NCBI GenBank assembly: GCA_046346965.1 | Contig: JAXMHB010000017.1 | Span: forward strand, 27,923-91,922 | Length of the DNA stretch: 64,000 nt | Source of the DNA: JAXMHB01 sp046346965 | Lineage (GTDB): Bacteria; Pseudomonadota; Gammaproteobacteria; Xanthomonadales; SZUA-5 | Direction of reading: 5' to 3' | Part shown: positions 1 to 7,553 of the stretch, piece after piece | How positions within the stretch are numbered: the stretch's first letter is position 1 | Layout: every line of letters begins with the position of its first letter | Translations under genes and position numbers: made by a program | The notes under the pieces: model-generated | The model's database searches: none | What the model was told of the DNA's origin: nothing | Seen by the model: the letters and a program-made list of their open reading frames with translations, nothing else

Positions 1-1
1 G

Positions 2-343
2 GCGGCCGATGAACTGGTCATCCTGACGGTGGACGCCACCTTCCTGGAGACCGGGATGCCCCTGTATGCCGAGCTGGACAAGCAGGCCGATGCGCTGCGC
101 GCCGGCGCCGACGAGGACCGCCGGGCGCAGGTCGATCTGGCAGTGGAACTGCGTCGCAGCGAGGTGCTGACGGTGATGCCGGACGTCATCGCCGAGATCG
201 CCAAGGCCGAGGACGCGGATCTGGTGATTGATCGCAGTGTCGCCACGCGGATCCAGCAGAAGAACGCCAAGGACATCACCGCCGCCGTGCAAGCGCGCCT
301 GGAGGCGCAGTTTGCCGGACAGAAGCTGGAGACCGATCCGTGA
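2..343 (+). CDS. OmpH/Skp-family periplasmic chaperone-like protein, 5' truncated
   Basis: The reading frame is open from the first bases of the window, so the gene starts upstream and only about 113 C-terminal residues are visible. They are charged and Ala/Glu/Arg-rich (helical), followed by ADLVIDRSVATRIQ...DITAAVQARL. This resembles the C-terminal end of OmpH/Skp proteins (usually 'DLVLD...A....DIT..V...L'), which are trimeric periplasmic chaperones for outer-membrane proteins. The stop overlaps the GTG start of the next, related gene in a GTGA arrangement, so the two are probably co-translated. The family call rests on the C-terminal pattern and on the neighbour; the signal peptide lies outside the window. 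Confidence 0.6.
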   Translation, partial: AADELVILTVDATFLETGMPLYAELDKQADALRAGADEDRRAQVDLAVELRRSEVLTVMPDVIAEIAKAEDADLVIDRSVATRIQQKNAKDITAAVQARLEAQFAGQKLETDP

Positions 344-858
344 CGCGCAGCCTGTGCCTGCTCCTGATGCTGGTGGTCATGTCGAGCGCCGCGGCGACGC
401 CCGCGGTGTTGGTGGTCGATCTGAGCGACGCCTACACGCGCTCGACTGCGCTGGCCGGACTGCTCGCCGACGTCGACAAGGAGCTCAAGCGCCTCGCCGA
501 CACGCTGCGCCCCAAGCGCCAGCAACTGCAGCGCGAGCTGCGGGAACTGAAGTCGCAAGGGCCGGCGACGCGCGACCAGCAGCTCAAGCTGGCGCGCCAG
601 ATCGCCGAACTGGACGCCGCCAGCGAATCCGCCGAAGACCATCTGGCCGATGCCAACCAGCGCGCGATTGCCGAGGTTGACGCCGCCATCGCCGAGGTCA
701 AGTCGCAGCTGAAACAGAGCCTCGGTGCACGCGCCGTGTTGGATATCCAGGAAACGCTGTATGTGCGGCCGAATTGCCGGTGCGACGTCACCGATCAGCT
801 GTATGCCCGCCTCAACGAGAAGCTGCCCTCGGTCCAGTTGAAGATCGCGCAGAACTGA
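340..858 (+). CDS. OmpH/Skp-family periplasmic protein
   Basis: 172 residues. A signal peptide is visible (SLCLLLMLVVMSSAAA, cleavage near residue 20), followed by AVLVVDLSDAY, which matches the start of mature OmpH/Skp proteins ('I..VD...'). A long charged coiled-coil region follows (about residues 45-125, rich in K/R/E/Q/L) and then a short C-terminal domain with two Cys (PNCRCDV). The start is GTG and overlaps the stop of the upstream gene by four bases. Likely role: holdase chaperone for outer-membrane proteins in the periplasm. The C-terminal Cys pair is unusual for Skp and could be oxidised. Two OmpH-like genes in tandem suggest duplication; these may not be the main skp of the cell, which normally sits beside bamA. 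Confidence 0.65.
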   Translation: MTRSLCLLLMLVVMSSAAATPAVLVVDLSDAYTRSTALAGLLADVDKELKRLADTLRPKRQQLQRELRELKSQGPATRDQQLKLARQIAELDAASESAEDHLADANQRAIAEVDAAIAEVKSQLKQSLGARAVLDIQETLYVRPNCRCDVTDQLYARLNEKLPSVQLKIAQN

Positions 859-863
859 GGAAG

Positions 864-1120
864 CTCTGATCAAGTCTCGTGAGCCGCGTTGCGAGTCAGA
901 ATCGTCTGCCGCTAGGCGCGGTCCGCAGGGCAAAGCCGGGCTCTCTGGCCAAAGACCGGTTTGAGGCGGCGGACGATTCTGGCCGCAACCCTCCGGGACG
1001 GGGCTGAATCGGCCTCCAGCGTCGTCAGCCGCCTCGGCCAGAGAGCCAACTATGCCCTTCGGCGACTTTCTCGCTGGAGACCGATTCAGCCGCCGTCGCG
1101 GCCACGATACTTGATCAGAG
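864..1120. repeat. Intergenic region of nested inverted repeats (MITE-like)
   Basis: No convincing gene is seen between 859 and 1302. The region is built from several interlaced inverted repeats. Outer arms CTCTGATCAAG (864-874) and CTTGATCAGAG (1110-1120) are perfect. CAGAATCGTCTGCCGC (897-912) pairs with 966-981 (15/16). GGCTCTCTGGCC (939-950) pairs with 1036-1047 (perfect), next to GAGGCGGC (963-970) and GCCGCCTC (1028-1035). 1002-1021 pairs with 1072-1091 (19/20). Part of the element recurs in inverted orientation at about 13277-13356. This suits a dispersed non-coding element, but no protein or boundaries are defined. Confidence 0.7.
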
Positions 1121-1165
1121 TCCCTGTCTCGCCTTCGGCAAGCTTACTCGCTTCGCAAACTGGGG

Positions 1166-1218
1166 AGTCCCGCATCCCCCGTCCCGCGTCCCGCGTCCCG
1201 GGTCCCGGGTCCCGGGTC
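1166..1218. repeat. Left part of heptamer tandem repeat (NGTCCCG)
   Basis: Seven full units and one partial unit of a 7-bp repeat. From left to right: AGTCCCG, CATCCCC, three CGTCCCG, two GGTCCCG and a truncated GGTC. The array continues in register at 2573 on the other side of the IS element. Here the variable base is mostly C or G; on the right it is A. Confidence 0.85.
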
Positions 1219-2572
1219 TGTATGAACCGGGCACATGGGTGACATTTTAGACCGGGCACATGGGTGACATTTTTACGGCATTGAGACATCGGGAGATGGT
1301 CGATGCCGTGGCAAGAGGTCACCGCGATGGAAGAACGGGATCGGTTGGTCCGTGCGTACCGCCAAGGGTTGGGCACGGTCAGTGAGCTGGCGGGGAGGTT
1401 CGGCATCAGTCGGAAGACGGCGAGCAAGTGGATCCGGCGGTACGAGGCGGAGGGGTCGGGCGGGCTGGCGGATCGGTCGCGGGCGCGCAGGACGCAGTCG
1501 CATGCGACGCCAGAGTTGGTGCGAGAAGCCTTGCTGGGCTTGAAGCGTGAGCGCCCGCATTACGGCCCCAAGAAGGTGCTGGCGGTGCTGTCGGCGCAGC
1601 GGCCGGAGCTTGAGTTGCCGGCGGTCAGCACGGTGGGCGAGTTGTTTGCGCGGCATGGTCTGATCAAGCCGCGGCGGCGGGTGGCGGTGGTGTCGATGAA
1701 GCCGCTGCGCTGGCCCTTGCCGAGCTCTCCGAACGAGGAATGGGCGGCGGATTTCAAGGGTCAGTGGCGACTGGGCGATGGCAGCGAGTGCTTCCCATTG
1801 ACGGTCACGGACACGCACTCGCGCTGTCTGCTGGCGTGCCATGCGATGGGGGCGATCAGCATGGCGGAGACCGAGAAGGTCATGCGCCGACTGTTCTGCG
1901 AATACGGGCTGCCGGCGGCGATCCGGACGGACAATGGGGTGCCCTTTGCCTACCACACGGCCAGCCTGGGACTGACGCGTCTGTCGGCGTGGTGGCTGCG
2001 CCTGGGCATCACCCTGCATCGCACACGACCGGGCACACCCACGGACAATTCGCGCCATGAACGCATGCATCGCACGCTCAAGGCGGAGACGCTGTCACCG
2101 CTGCAGGCGAACCTGAAGGCGCAGCAAAAGGTCTTCGACGCGTTCCGGCAGCGCTACAACGAAGAGCGGCCGCACGAAGCGCTGGGCATGGTGCCTCCGC
2201 AGAGCCGGTATCAACCCTCGACCCGAGCGCACCCGCGCAAGCTGCCGCCTATCGAGTATCCAAGCCACTTTGAGACCCGCATGGTGCAACAACACGGCGA
2301 CATCCATTGGCGTGGCCAGCGCATCTTCGTCAGTCAGGCGCTGGCCCATCAGTGGCTTGGTCTGGAAGCGAGCATCCAAGGCTGGAAGGTCTACTTCTGC
2401 CAGCAACTGATCGCGCACATCGACGAGGAGACGATGACCCTGACCTACCTGCACTGAGCCTTCAAAAGCCCACAGAAGGTTGAGCAGGAAAGAATCCAAA
2501 GGCACGTAAAGCTGCTAGCGTCGTGTAACCCATGTGCCCGGTCAACGTGTCACCTATGTGCCCGGCCGCACA
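1219..2572 (+). mobile_element. IS481-family insertion sequence, apparently complete
   Basis: Both ends begin with TGT read inward. They carry a degenerate terminal inverted repeat centred on CCGGGCACATRGGTGACA. At each end this motif is present twice (left 1228-1245 and about 1252-1269; right about 2530-2546 and 2550-2566 on the opposite strand). One intact transposase lies inside. The flanking heptamer array gives GTC on both sides (1216-1218 and 2573-2575), consistent with a 3-bp target duplication. Exact ends are my inference from end symmetry. Confidence 0.8.
1303..2457 (+). CDS. IS481-family transposase
   Basis: 384 residues, full length for the family. The N-terminal helix-turn-helix (residues ~20-60, 'SELAGRFGISRKTASKWIRRYEAEG') binds the terminal repeats. 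A DDE integrase (rve) core follows: D in WAADFKG (~148), D in IRTDNG (~208), and E in NSRHERMHRTLK. The C-terminal part carries the 'YNEERPHEALGM.PP...Y.PS.R' signature. The start at 1303 (MPWQEV..MEERDRLV) matches the usual IS481 N-terminus; an internal ATG at 1327 is the alternative. No frameshift or stop is seen, so the element may still be active. Confidence 0.95.
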   Translation: MPWQEVTAMEERDRLVRAYRQGLGTVSELAGRFGISRKTASKWIRRYEAEGSGGLADRSRARRTQSHATPELVREALLGLKRERPHYGPKKVLAVLSAQRPELELPAVSTVGELFARHGLIKPRRRVAVVSMKPLRWPLPSSPNEEWAADFKGQWRLGDGSECFPLTVTDTHSRCLLACHAMGAISMAETEKVMRRLFCEYGLPAAIRTDNGVPFAYHTASLGLTRLSAWWLRLGITLHRTRPGTPTDNSRHERMHRTLKAETLSPLQANLKAQQKVFDAFRQRYNEERPHEALGMVPPQSRYQPSTRAHPRKLPPIEYPSHFETRMVQQHGDIHWRGQRIFVSQALAHQWLGLEASIQGWKVYFCQQLIAHIDEETMTLTYLH

Positions 2573-2641
2573 GTCCCGAGTCCCGAGTCCCGAGTCCCGA
2601 GTCCCGAGTCCCGAGTCCCGAGTCCCGAGTCCCGAGTCCCG
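2573..2641. repeat. Right part of heptamer tandem repeat (AGTCCCG)
   Basis: Nine perfect AGTCCCG units preceded by a partial GTCCCG that abuts the IS end. Translated, the array reads SGLGTRD repeats on the minus strand, a type of spurious ORF seen in Lysobacterales genomes. Read together with 1166-1218 the uninterrupted array would have about 17 units. Confidence 0.9.
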
Positions 2642-2767
2642 CCGCACCGCATGTTTGGCAAGAGCTTCCTAAGGCACGCCATGCTGCAGTGCAGCTTGAG
2701 TTGGTTTGCTTGCTCGACGCATGCTCCAATCTTCCCGGCCGCATCAACGGCATGTCGGGGAGGGGGC

Positions 2768-2811
2768 AAACCCGTGGCGATCCAGTCGGAACGCCACGGG
2801 TTTCGTTTTTT
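2768..2811 (+). terminator. Intrinsic terminator or attenuator just before the amidinotransferase gene
   Basis: A perfect 12-bp stem, AAACCCGTGGCG (2768-2779) with CGCCACGGGTTT (2792-2803), has a 12-nt loop and ends in a run of six T (2806-2811). The next gene begins only 13 nt after the T run, with its GGAG ribosome site at about 2813-2816. It either ends transcription coming from the IS/repeat region or acts as an attenuator in the leader of the downstream gene. No leader peptide is evident. Confidence 0.75.
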
Positions 2812-2823
2812 GGGGAGTCCTGA

Positions 2824-3744
2824 ATGGTCATGACGCGGCTGATCGACGACCCCGAAGCCTTTGTGCACACCGTTCAGCGCACGCCGCCGCGAAGTCCGGG
2901 CGTGCCACGGGGCGTGTTCTTGATCGCCCCGGCCGAGTTCCATCTGGCGCGCGAATCGGCCTCGGACAATCACTACATGCAACTGGAACAGGGGGTCGAC
3001 CCGGATCTGGCGCTGGCGCAGCATCACGGGCTGGCACTAGCGCTGTCCGAGCAAGGCATCCCGGTTTGCGCCTTCGCCGGCCGCGCCGACACGCCGGACG
3101 CGGTGTTCCCCAACAATGTGTACGCCACGCGGCCGGGCGCGCTGATCGTCGGCGCGATGCGCCACCGCGTGCGCCAGCGCGAGGCAGAGCGTGTCGATAT
3201 CCGCCGCTGGTTCTCGGATGTGCTCGGTTATCGCTGCATCGACCTGTCCGGCAGCGACTGCGTGGCCGAGTTGACCGGCAGCCTGGTGATCGACCGGGCC
3301 CGAGGCATCGGCTACTGCGGCTTGAGCGAGCGCTGCGATCGCCGCGGCGCCGAGCGCATGGCCGAGGCGTTTGGGCTGCACGCGGTGCTGGTATTCGATC
3401 TGGCAGCGGGTGAGTACCACACCAACGTGATCATGTCCGCGCTGGCCGGCCGTGGCGTCCTGCTGTGCCCCGAGGGTTTCGCCGATGCGCGCGTCGCCTC
3501 CGCGGTGGCGCGCTGTTACCCGCAGGCCGTCGTGATCGATGCGAGCGAAAAAGCCGGCTACGTCGGCAACTGCATCGCCCTCGGCGAGGACGGCCTGTGG
3601 ATGTCTGCACATGCCGCGAGCGCGATGCGCGCCCGCACCCGCGCGGCGATCGAGGCGCTCGGCCTGCGCATCCACACGGTGGCGCTGGATCAGTTCGAGC
3701 GTGCCGGCGGCAGCTTGCGTTGCATGATCGGCGAGATTTACTGA
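2824..3744 (+). CDS. Amidinotransferase / arginine deiminase-superfamily hydrolase
   Basis: 306 residues. The guanidino-group-modifying fold is recognised by FPNNVYATRPG (residues ~98-108), the acidic site in CVAELTGS (~147-154), the catalytic His region EYHTNVIMS (~199-207) and the C-terminal catalytic Cys in GGSLRCMIGEIY (~295-306). All catalytic positions expected for arginine deiminase, DDAH and CtlX-type citrulline hydrolases are present. The substrate (arginine, citrulline or dimethylarginine) cannot be settled from sequence. The ATG at 2824 has GGGGAG about 8 nt upstream; MTRL at 2833 is an alternative. It is a single gene with a terminator-like hairpin in its leader. Confidence 0.8.
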   Translation: MVMTRLIDDPEAFVHTVQRTPPRSPGVPRGVFLIAPAEFHLARESASDNHYMQLEQGVDPDLALAQHHGLALALSEQGIPVCAFAGRADTPDAVFPNNVYATRPGALIVGAMRHRVRQREAERVDIRRWFSDVLGYRCIDLSGSDCVAELTGSLVIDRARGIGYCGLSERCDRRGAERMAEAFGLHAVLVFDLAAGEYHTNVIMSALAGRGVLLCPEGFADARVASAVARCYPQAVVIDASEKAGYVGNCIALGEDGLWMSAHAASAMRARTRAAIEALGLRIHTVALDQFERAGGSLRCMIGEIY

Positions 3745-3821
3745 CCCCTGTCGACCGGCACGGGGTGACGGCGGTCCGCACCTCTACAATCGCGAGCCCT
3801 TTACGCGGGTACGCGGAAATC

Positions 3822-6062
3822 ATGGATGTGCGCCGGCGACTGCTGTACGCGATGCTCTGGTGCCCTGTCGTCGCAGCAGCGCAGGATGCCGCGCTGACAA
3901 TCGACGGGCGCCTCGATGAAGCCGCGTGGGCAAAGGCCCAGCGCTTCGATGATTTCGTGGTCGTCGAGCCCTACACGCGCGGTCAGCCCGCCTACCCGAC
4001 CGAAGTCCGGCTGCTGTCGACGCCGCAAGGCATCGCCGTCGGCTTTCGCTGCCAGCAGCCGGCCGCGGTCGCGCGTGAGCGCGAGCGCACGCCGCGCGAT
4101 GCCGACATGCCGGGCGACCGCGTCAACGTCTTCATCGATTTCAACGCGGACGGCGAAATCGCCTACAACTTCACGATCGCGCTGTCCGGCGCCATCCAGG
4201 ACGCGACGGTGACCAATGAGAACGCCTACAGCACCGATTGGGATGGCGATTGGCAGCACGGCGTCAGCGAGGACGCGGACAGCTGGTCGGCGGAATTCCT
4301 GATCCCGTGGACGGTTGCGGCGATGCGCGATAGCGGCGCTGAAACGCGCACCATCGCGGTCATGTTCGATCGCGTGCTCGGGATCACCGACGAGCGCAGC
4401 GGCTACCCGGCGGCGAGCTTCATGCGCCCGCGCTTTGTGTCCGAGTACGCGCGGGTCGAGATCGAGCAACACCAGAGTTCGCTGCTGCAGGTCTTTCCCT
4501 ATGCCACGCTCAGCCGCGATCTCAAGGACAACCGCTTCGAGCACAAGGTGGGCGGCGATCTGTATTGGAAGCCCTCGGGCGATCTGCAGCTCACCGCCAC
4601 GCTGAATCCAGACTTCGGACAGGTCGAGGCAGATGAACTGGTCGTCAACTTCGACGCCATCGAGACCTTCTTCTCGGATCGGCGTCCCTTCTTCACCGAG
4701 AACCAGGCGCTGTTCGATCTGCGTACGCCCGACAGCGGCCTGTTGATCTACACCCGCCGCATCGGCGGACCGAGCGACGATGGCAGCGGCCTGGCCGCCG
4801 ACATCGACGCCGCGATCAAGGTGAACGGCTCGGCCGCGGGCCTCGACTACGGCGTGCTGCTGGCGCAGGAATCGGATTACGCCGATGACCTCGGCGCGCT
4901 GTACTACGCCCAGCGACTGCTGCGCCCCGGCGACGCACTGACGCTGGGCTATCTCGGCACCTACACGGATCGTCCCTTTCTCGACCGCGAGGCGCAGGTG
5001 CACGCGGTGGATGCCACCTGGCGGGCCAACTCGCAGTGGCAAATCAGCAGCCAGCTGATCGCCAGCACGGTGGATCGCCCGCAAGCGGACAAGAACGGTC
5101 AGGGGCTATGGGCGCGCATCGACTACACGCCCTCGCCGGCCTGGCGTCAGGAGCTGGAGCTGACGCATTTCGACCGCGAGCTCGATTTCAACGATATGGG
5201 CTTCCAGCGTCGCCCCAGTCTCAACGAGCTGGAATGGACCGTCGAGCATCAGGAGAACATTGAGGACCCGGCATCCGCGTTGCGCGGACGCAACTGGCGC
5301 GCCGAGTTTCAAGGCCGCACCAACGACAGCGGCGATCTTTTGCCGCTGGTGCTGATCCTCGACCACGAGCGCCAATACCGATCCGGCGCCACCTGGGAGT
5401 TCAATATCTACACCGAGAGCGCGGGCTACAACGACCTGATCTCACGCGGCAATGGTCTGGTCCGGATTCCGCAGCGGACCTCGCTGTACACGGAGTACGA
5501 CAGCCCGCGCCTGGGACGCTGGCAGCTGGAGGCAGGCATCACCCGCTTTCAGGAGGGCCTCGGCGGCCCGGCCTATGGCTTCAATTCCACGCTCTACTAC
5601 TACGCCAATGCGCAACTCACCATCGACGGCAGCATCGCCTGGTTCGACAGCGAGGATTGGGTGATCTGGGAGCGCGACCGGCTGTTTGGTCGCTACGGGC
5701 GAGAGCAGATCGAGAGCTCCCTCAACGTCAACTGGTTCCCCGCGCCGCGCCACGAGTTTCGCGCGAAACTGCAGTGGCTGGGCTTGGTGGCCGATGCACG
5801 CGAGGCGCGCCAGATCGGTCCCGGCGGCGTGTTGATCGCCAGCAGCGACACGGTATCGGACTTCAGCGTCAACAATTTTGGACTGCAGTTGCGCTACCGC
5901 TACGAGTACGCGCCGCAATCCGACCTGTACGTGGTGTATGGGCGTGGCGGCTATCTCGAGCAGTTCGACGAGGATCGCGACGGTTTGGGGGATTTGTGGC
6001 GTGAAGCCATCGAACTCCGCGACGCCGACCAGATCCTGGTGAAGTTGCGCCGTCGCTTCTGA
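3822..6062 (+). CDS. DUF5916 outer-membrane protein with CBM9-like N-terminus
   Basis: About 746 residues. The ATG at 3822 gives a short signal peptide (RRLLYAMLWCPVVAAAQ). Next comes TIDGRLDEAAWAKA, typical of the carbohydrate-binding family 9-like domain that begins DUF5916 proteins (residues ~25-200). The rest alternates hydrophobic and aromatic residues as in a beta-barrel and contains NPDFGQVEADELVVNF and FSDRRPFFTENQ, the DUF5916 hallmarks. The reading frame stays open upstream to 3465, but that part overlaps the previous gene and is not coding. Function unknown; an outer-membrane uptake or surface role is likely. A weak -10 (TACAAT, 3785-3790) precedes it. Confidence 0.85.
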   Translation: MDVRRRLLYAMLWCPVVAAAQDAALTIDGRLDEAAWAKAQRFDDFVVVEPYTRGQPAYPTEVRLLSTPQGIAVGFRCQQPAAVARERERTPRDADMPGDRVNVFIDFNADGEIAYNFTIALSGAIQDATVTNENAYSTDWDGDWQHGVSEDADSWSAEFLIPWTVAAMRDSGAETRTIAVMFDRVLGITDERSGYPAASFMRPRFVSEYARVEIEQHQSSLLQVFPYATLSRDLKDNRFEHKVGGDLYWKPSGDLQLTATLNPDFGQVEADELVVNFDAIETFFSDRRPFFTENQALFDLRTPDSGLLIYTRRIGGPSDDGSGLAADIDAAIKVNGSAAGLDYGVLLAQESDYADDLGALYYAQRLLRPGDALTLGYLGTYTDRPFLDREAQVHAVDATWRANSQWQISSQLIASTVDRPQADKNGQGLWARIDYTPSPAWRQELELTHFDRELDFNDMGFQRRPSLNELEWTVEHQENIEDPASALRGRNWRAEFQGRTNDSGDLLPLVLILDHERQYRSGATWEFNIYTESAGYNDLISRGNGLVRIPQRTSLYTEYDSPRLGRWQLEAGITRFQEGLGGPAYGFNSTLYYYANAQLTIDGSIAWFDSEDWVIWERDRLFGRYGREQIESSLNVNWFPAPRHEFRAKLQWLGLVADAREARQIGPGGVLIASSDTVSDFSVNNFGLQLRYRYEYAPQSDLYVVYGRGGYLEQFDEDRDGLGDLWREAIELRDADQILVKLRRRF

Positions 6063-6070
6063 GCCCACTA

Positions 6071-6089
6071 GCCGACGCCATGCGTCGGC
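6071..6089 (+). terminator. Hairpin after the DUF5916 gene
   Basis: A perfect 8-bp stem GCCGACGC/GCGTCGGC with a 3-nt loop lies 8 nt after the stop codon. It lacks a T run, so it may be an RNA 3' stabiliser or a weak terminator. The remaining 160 bp up to the next gene show no coding signal. Confidence 0.5.
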
Positions 6090-6252
6090 GCTGACACGAT
6101 GTAGGGACTGCGCGTCCCAACCAGGAGCTCATTGACTCACTGCCGCCCGTTCGGAGCGTGCAAGGCAGAACACCATTACAAGCCGGGTGCAGTGCAGCCC
6201 AGCGTGCGCGATCAACAGAGATGCCGGTTGCCAGCCCGAAGGCCGACCAGAC

Positions 6253-7425
6253 TCAGAAACTCACGTTCCAGAGCGCTTCGAACTCGAAGTGCGCCGATTC
6301 GGTGGGATCCACGTTGCTGACGTAGGGCGAACCGAGCACGTATTCCGAACCCGCGTAGCTGGCGGTCAGACGAAAATCGCCATAGCCGCCAATCGAGCGC
6401 CCGAAGCCCACCGACCAGTTGGAGTCGCTCTGGATGCCCTCGATCGCCTTCTGCAGCAGCGCCGAGGTCGGGTTCGGCTGCAGACTGGTGCTGTAGCGCA
6501 AGGACCACTGCCAGCGAGACAGCGAACCCTGCACCGCGGCCGAGTAGACCGTCAGATCCTGCCACTCGAAGCTCGGGCTAGAGCTGTCACCCAACAGCGC
6601 CAGGAAGCGGTTGGGCAGCGCATAGCTGCTGAAGCCGTTGATGTCGCTGTAGAACACATGTTCCGCGCCCAACACCAACTCGGTGCTCGGGGCGAGCACG
6701 GCAGAGACGCCGAGCGCAGCCGTCGCCGGAATATCGAGATCACCCGGCTCGGAGTACACGCCGCGGAAGCGCTTGTAGGTGTCCATGTCCACGCGCGAGC
6801 GCAGACCCAGACTCCAGCCAAAGGAGTCGTTCAACGGGCCGGCAAGCGCCATCGCCAAACCCATCCCGCGCGACTCTTCCGACGAAGCGACACTTTCGGG
6901 CAACAGACGCGCCGGCGAATCCACCAACGGTGGCAAAGTCGCACTGGCAAAGCGCTGATCGGCGAACACGGCATCGACGCCAAAGCCCACACCGCCGGTC
7001 GATTGCAGGTACAGGCCAGACGTCAGCAGTCGACGCTCCAAACCAGAGTCGTCAACCGCGCTGAGCGTGGGATCGCTACCAGTGATGCGCGCCGACGGCG
7101 AGCGCCCCTGGGTCAGCATCGCGGCGCGGGCAAACAACGCCCAGTCGCGACCGCTGGTGACGGGGACGACAAGCAGATCGCTCAGCGCGATACTCAAAGG
7201 ATTGAGCGACGGAGTCACTGTCAGCGACTCGACATCTACCCAGTTGTAGTCTGGCGCCAACCGCTCGGCGGCGGCTGCCATGAGCGGGCCTCGCAGCACA
7301 CCATTAGGCGTGTCGAAGCCCTCCGAGAATCCGTCAGTGGCCTGAGCGGCGGAGAGAAAAGAGGGGACGACGAGGATCAACCCCGCCGTCCCTAGCAAAT
7401 TTTGCAAACGTGCTCTCGCCTGCAT
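6253..7425 (-). CDS. Outer-membrane beta-barrel protein, FadL/OMPP1-like
   Basis: About 390 residues from the ATG at 7425, which is followed by a signal peptide (QNLLGTAGLILVVPSFLSAAQA). The mature part has regular alternating strands and ends in aromatic-rich FEFEALWNVSF with a C-terminal Phe, the usual recognition signal for barrel assembly. Features such as 'WSLGLRSRVDMDTYKRFRGVY' and 'GAEHVFYSDINGFSSYALP' fit the FadL/OMPP1 transporter group for hydrophobic compounds, but no specific substrate can be read. A longer ORF reaches 7503 and is less likely. A promoter is visible upstream. Confidence 0.65.
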   Translation of the reverse strand: MQARARLQNLLGTAGLILVVPSFLSAAQATDGFSEGFDTPNGVLRGPLMAAAAERLAPDYNWVDVESLTVTPSLNPLSIALSDLLVVPVTSGRDWALFARAAMLTQGRSPSARITGSDPTLSAVDDSGLERRLLTSGLYLQSTGGVGFGVDAVFADQRFASATLPPLVDSPARLLPESVASSEESRGMGLAMALAGPLNDSFGWSLGLRSRVDMDTYKRFRGVYSEPGDLDIPATAALGVSAVLAPSTELVLGAEHVFYSDINGFSSYALPNRFLALLGDSSSPSFEWQDLTVYSAAVQGSLSRWQWSLRYSTSLQPNPTSALLQKAIEGIQSDSNWSVGFGRSIGGYGDFRLTASYAGSEYVLGSPYVSNVDPTESAHFEFEALWNVSF

Positions 7426-7474
7426 GCCCCAAAGCCCTGCTAGAAGGAAAGGAGTGTTGCTTCTAGCCGACGCC

Positions 7475-7503
7475 AGGATCGCAAGAAAACAACACCGTGT
7501 CAA
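7475..7503 (-). promoter_or_regulatory. Sigma-70 promoter for the FadL-like gene
   Basis: On the minus strand a perfect -35 TTGACA (7498-7503) is followed 17 bp later by GATCCT (7475-7480) as a weaker -10. The 5' leader contains an 8-bp inverted repeat (GCTAGAAG 7439-7446 and CTTCTAGC 7460-7467) between the promoter and the start codon. Confidence 0.55.
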
Positions 7504-7553
7504 CTACGCAACAACCAAAAAATTTCGTTGTATCTGCGCAACAAGAGGCTGCC

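Noticed and set aside
2573..2641. Possible CRISPR array
   Set aside because: Contiguous 7-bp units with no spacers.
2462..3027. Minus-strand ORFs with repeated GTRDSGL
   Set aside because: They are translations of the 7-bp tandem repeat, not genes.
3465..3821. N-terminal extension of the DUF5916 ORF
   Set aside because: It overlaps the amidinotransferase gene in another frame and is Arg/Ala-rich noise; a signal peptide begins exactly at the ATG at 3822.
6187..7395. 402-residue plus-strand ORF opposite the FadL-like gene
   Set aside because: Arg/Gln/His-rich composition and no domain; the minus strand encodes a barrel with signal peptide and C-terminal Phe.
7426..7553. TPP riboswitch upstream of thiD
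   Set aside because: No CTGAGA or other conserved thi-box elements are present.
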